Below are positions 6,579-8,867 of a stretch of 8,867 bases of DNA, piece after piece (the stretch's first letter is position 1; each line of letters opens with the position of its first letter). Source of the stretch: JAAOZN01 sp964421575 (GTDB lineage: Archaea > Thermoproteota > Nitrososphaeria > Nitrososphaerales > JAAOZN01). The translations under genes and the position numbers were made by a program. The DNA is taken from NCBI GenBank assembly GCA_964421575.1, contig CAYQXI010000075.1:1-8867 (forward strand). The letters run 5' to 3'. Below the pieces are notes generated by a model, which was given only the letters and a program-made list of their open reading frames with translations, was not told the DNA's origin and made no database searches.

Positions 6579-7352
6579 TCACCAAATGTTTTCAAGATCC
6601 TTCAGCTGGTTTTCGTGGAACACTGGTCCGTCGCTGCAGACAAGGTATCTTCCTACGGCGCAGGAGCCGCAGAGGCTTATGCCGCATTTTATGTATCTTT
6701 CTAGGCTTGCTTGGATGGGTATTTTGTTGGCTTTCGCTATATTATAGACTTTCTTTATCATTTCCTCTGGTCCGCAGGTGTAGATCTGGTCGAATCTCCT
6801 TTCTTTAAGAAGGTTCTCTAAGGGGTCTGTTGCCACACCCTTGAAACCTAGGCTTCCATCTTCTGTTACGTAAATCAGTTCTACGCCTTGCTTCTCTAAG
6901 CGTCTGGCTCTGGAGAGTAGTGGTATGGTGCTTGCTGTCTGCCCAGCTAAGATTAACGTAACCCTTCTTCCGCTCTCAACAAGCTTCTCAGCTAAAGGTA
7001 TGAGGGGTGCTATGCCAGTCCCGCCTCCTATAAGTAGGTTTGAGGCTCCTCTGATGGTGAAGCCCCTTCCATATGGTCCTCTAACCCAGATCGTTTCACC
7101 CTCCTTCTTTTTGCAGAGCTTTTCGGTAGCTCTGCCTACTGGTCTGACTGTTATAGCTGCTGGTGTGCCGATCTCTGAGAGGCTCATGGGGCATTCGTTC
7201 TCAGAGGGGACCCAGATCATGACGAATTGACCGGGCTCGGCTTGTGAGCAGGCTTCGTCTCTAAATCTTATGGTGTAGGTCATTTGGGAGTCTCTTTCTA
7301 CTGACTCCACTTTTACCGCCCTTATTCGGTCAATCCTTATGCGCGAGTCCAA
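6579..7352 (-). CDS. pyrK: Dihydroorotate dehydrogenase electron-transfer subunit
   Basis: 257-residue iron-sulfur flavoprotein that passes electrons from PyrD to NAD+ in pyrimidine synthesis. The N-terminal half (about 8-100) is a ferredoxin-reductase-type FAD-binding beta barrel; CPMSLSE (54-60) takes the place of the flavin RxYS motif, as I recall for archaeal members. The NAD-binding fold starts at LLIGGGTGIAPL (106-117), and CGPEEM (193-198) is its late motif. The [2Fe-2S] ligands are C223, C228, C231 and C239 (CGISLCGSC...VCSDGP), with the compact spacing I associate with archaeal PyrK. The TTG start at 7352 overlaps the end of pyrD by 23 bases; no ATG occurs earlier than the FAD domain, and a later start would cut into its first strand. 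Base composition is clearly GC-richer than livGF. A sulfide dehydrogenase-type subunit is the alternative, but pyrD linkage settles it. Confidence 0.93.
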   Translation of the reverse strand: MDSRIRIDRIRAVKVESVERDSQMTYTIRFRDEACSQAEPGQFVMIWVPSENECPMSLSEIGTPAAITVRPVGRATEKLCKKKEGETIWVRGPYGRGFTIRGASNLLIGGGTGIAPLIPLAEKLVESGRRVTLILAGQTASTIPLLSRARRLEKQGVELIYVTEDGSLGFKGVATDPLENLLKERRFDQIYTCGPEEMIKKVYNIAKANKIPIQASLERYIKCGISLCGSCAVGRYLVCSDGPVFHENQLKDLENIW

Positions 7353-8250
7353 CTACTTCAGCCACACTCCTATAGCCTTTTGATCCTAGATATGATGCTA
7401 GCCCTTTGCAGATATTTCTGAAGATCTCTAAGCCTTCATATGCTACCGCCGAACCTATTTGCAGTGCTGATGCGCCTGCTAAGAGGTATTCTACAGCGTC
7501 CCGCCAACTCGATATGCCTCCTGAGCCTATAATAGGGATCTTTACGTGCTCGTAGATTTCATAGACGCATCTTAGCGAGATGGGTTTTAGTGCTGGTCCT
7601 GATAGCCCACCCACCTTGTTTGAGAGTATGGGCTGAGCTGCTTCAATGTCTATAGCCATGGCTCTGACTGTGTTGGTAGCCGTTATGGCGTCAGCACCGG
7701 CCTTCTCAGCAGCCGTCGCTACCTCAACTATGTTAGGTAGGTTCGGCGAGAGCTTTACGAAGATGGGTTTGGTGGAAGATTGTCTTACACACCTCACTAT
7801 CTTCTTGACGAGCTCAGGGTCGTGCCCCACCTCTAAACCCACGCCCTTAACATGGGGGCATGATAGGTTAAGCTCATATGCCTTAGCGCAGCTCCCCTCA
7901 AACGCCTTAGCGAGCTCCCCAAATTTCTGGGCGTCTTCTGCGAAGAGGCTTACCACTATCGGTTGATTCTGATCTTTGATCTTCTTAAGCTCCTCTAGGA
8001 ACGCTTTGGCGCCTGGATTTGCTAAGCCTATCGCGTTTATGTAGCCGCACTCCACGGCTACTATTGTTGGGTTCCGATATCCTTCTCTTGGTTCTAGGCT
8101 TATGGACTTGGTTACTACCGCTCCTGCACCAGATTCTAGAGCCCTTAGGAGAAGGTCTGCTGAGTCGCCTAAGATTCCTGAGGCGAGCATCAGCGGGTTC
8201 TTCATCTTCAGCCCTTTCAGATCTACACTCAAATCAACGGCCGCATTCAA
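7330..8250 (-). CDS. pyrD: Dihydroorotate dehydrogenase catalytic subunit, class 1B
   Basis: 306-residue FMN TIM-barrel enzyme oxidising dihydroorotate to orotate in the cytoplasm; with PyrK it forms the NAD-dependent class 1B complex. The N-terminal strand and loop NPLMLASGILG is at 18-28 and TKSISLEPREGYRNP at 47-61. The catalytic-base cysteine is Cys131 in NLSCPHVKG, ITATNTVRAM is at 189-198 and the FMN phosphate loop IIGSGGIS at 240-247. A cysteine base rather than serine marks class 1. The start is TTG 8250, directly after an in-frame TGA, so no longer version is possible; TTG 8232 is a shorter alternative that keeps most of the first strand. Full family length. It overlaps pyrK, so the pair is translationally coupled. 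No other pyr gene is in the window. Confidence 0.95.
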   Translation of the reverse strand: MNAAVDLSVDLKGLKMKNPLMLASGILGDSADLLLRALESGAGAVVTKSISLEPREGYRNPTIVAVECGYINAIGLANPGAKAFLEELKKIKDQNQPIVVSLFAEDAQKFGELAKAFEGSCAKAYELNLSCPHVKGVGLEVGHDPELVKKIVRCVRQSSTKPIFVKLSPNLPNIVEVATAAEKAGADAITATNTVRAMAIDIEAAQPILSNKVGGLSGPALKPISLRCVYEIYEHVKIPIIGSGGISSWRDAVEYLLAGASALQIGSAVAYEGLEIFRNICKGLASYLGSKGYRSVAEVVGLAHKD

Positions 8251-8260
8251 TCAAGCTCAG

Positions 8261-8273
8261 TGTATCTTTTTAA
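8261..8273. promoter_or_regulatory. Shared AT-rich box between divergent pyrD and the Nop5-like gene
   Basis: On the + strand TTTTTAA (8267-8273) is centred about 23 bases before ATG 8293, the spacing expected for a leaderless archaeal transcript. On the minus strand the same bases read TTAAAAAGATA, which could serve pyrD, with transcription starting near 8244. A second minus-strand candidate, TTATACAT (about 8287-8280), would place the pyrD start of transcription near 8258. Only 42 bases separate the two genes, so their core promoters must overlap. Confidence 0.45.
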
Positions 8274-8292
8274 CCACACATGTATAAGGATT

Positions 8293-8850
8293 ATGCGACA
8301 AGTGGTTAGGTTGGAATCAACAGTCTTGGCTACGGAAGCTGGGTTGGTGCTGGTCGATGAGGAGTTGAAGCCTGTGCTAGCGAAGCCTTACGGGGCCGAG
8401 CCCTTCAACAAATATAGGCTGCTCCTAGTAGGTGAGCCTAACCCAACTCTCGAAGAATTCTTGAGGGAGGCAGCAACTCTAGGTGTTAGTGGGTTTAGGG
8501 CGGTGGAGGATGGGGTTAGGGCTGCTGTAGAGGCGTTGGGCTACAAATGTACTTTAGTAGATGAGGATGTTGCTGCTCGCCTTAAGGAGCAGAAGCTTAA
8601 TCTGATCGTTACCTCAGGTTTGGTTGACAGTCCTGCGAAGGCTGAGGAGCTTGTGCGCGAAGCAGCCATCTATTTGGCTGAAGCTAAGATTGGAGAAGCC
8701 TCTGCTAAACCGGATCTACAGGTGATACAATCTATACAAGCATTGGACGAGGGGGATAAGGCGGTTAACCTATTTAACGCGCGCCTAACGGAGGGGTATG
8801 GTCTGCAATTCCCAGACGTTTCAGATATTCTATCTGAACCAGAGCAATAA
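8293..8850 (+). CDS. Nop5/Nop56-like protein, N-terminal half, ended by in-frame TAA
   Basis: 185 residues readable. In archaea Nop5 scaffolds box C/D RNPs, joining fibrillarin to L7Ae-bound guide RNA for rRNA 2'-O-methylation. Residues about 1-130 look like the fibrillarin-binding N domain. The clear match is QVIQSIQALDEGDKAVNLF (143-161) and YGLQFPD (169-175), which parallel VIQAIEALDDVDK...YSLHFPE in Pyrococcus Nop5 as I recall it. The TAA (8848-8850) falls where Nop5 has Tyr in LPKHPQY, and the next codons read I-D-F-I-L, still resembling Nop5 (VAFVK). Several usually conserved residues differ: REWY is TEGY and LHFPEL is LQFPDV. The coiled coil and RNA-binding C domain would be lost. ATG 8293 is chosen because an AT box 23 bases upstream predicts transcription starting there; GTG 8260 lies upstream of or inside that box. 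It may be a pseudogene, a diverged paralogue or a sequence error. Confidence 0.75.
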   Translation: MRQVVRLESTVLATEAGLVLVDEELKPVLAKPYGAEPFNKYRLLLVGEPNPTLEEFLREAATLGVSGFRAVEDGVRAAVEALGYKCTLVDEDVAARLKEQKLNLIVTSGLVDSPAKAEELVREAAIYLAEAKIGEASAKPDLQVIQSIQALDEGDKAVNLFNARLTEGYGLQFPDVSDILSEPEQ

Positions 8851-8867
8851 ATTGATTTCATACTGAT

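Noticed and set aside
6514..6701. A 14-base direct repeat, TTTATGTATCTTTC, at 6514-6527 (livG leader) and 6688-6701 (inside pyrK, encoding ERYIK).
   Set aside because: One AT-rich 14-mer pair in a window of this size is not far from chance. The first copy is preceded by a stop in the matching frame and has no further similarity to pyrK, so it is not a clear duplicated fragment.
7646..8273. Plus-strand open frames of 60-106 codons antisense to pyrD.
   Set aside because: They are low-complexity serine/leucine-rich shadows of the pyrD codons with no promoter, ribosome site or recognisable family.
1..8867. CRISPR arrays, tRNA genes, insertion sequences and defence or phage genes.
   Set aside because: No regularly spaced repeats, cloverleaf-like segments, transposase motifs or terminal inverted repeats were seen; almost all the sequence is accounted for by metabolic and transport genes.

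Overview
The window reads as archaeal DNA, probably from an anaerobic, possibly thermophilic member of the Thermoproteota/TACK group; the exact lineage cannot be read from this sequence. The evidence is short TTTAAA-like promoter boxes about 23-30 bases before start codons, a GGTGA ribosome site, a leaderless-looking gene, an archaeal-type PyrK, and a relative of Nop5, the archaeal box C/D RNP protein. There are eight protein genes and no tRNA, rRNA, CRISPR array or insertion sequence that I can see.

Left part (1-3160, + strand): the 5'-truncated large subunit and the complete small subunit of a molybdopterin enzyme. It closely resembles bacterial pyrogallol-phloroglucinol transhydroxylase, which moves a hydroxyl group between two phenols without oxygen. 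The residues I remember lining the Pelobacter active site all have counterparts at nearly constant spacing. The small subunit has exactly the twelve ferredoxin-domain cysteines needed for three [4Fe-4S] clusters, plus the C-terminal beta-sandwich domain typical of that enzyme.

Middle part (3266-6489): a LivHMGF-type ABC importer split into two convergent pairs. The permeases livH and livM are on the + strand and the ATPases livG and livF on the - strand. The stop codons of livM and livF abut with no base between them. No substrate-binding protein is present. This block is visibly AT-richer than both flanks. The transporter family takes up branched-chain amino acids, but also aromatic acids and other small organic acids in some bacteria; its position beside the transhydroxylase makes a phenolic or aromatic substrate a reasonable but unproven guess.

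Right part (6579-8867): pyrK and pyrD (- strand, overlapping, both with TTG starts), the two subunits of NAD-linked dihydroorotate dehydrogenase of pyrimidine synthesis. Divergent from pyrD is a Nop5-like gene whose frame meets a TAA where Nop5 proteins have a conserved tyrosine; the five codons after the stop still look like Nop5. It is either a decaying or diverged copy or a sequence error.

The main points for a second look are the apparent archaeal transhydroxylase with its linked transporter, the interrupted Nop5-like gene, a perfect 13-base palindrome before livH, and the composition break bounding the transporter block.
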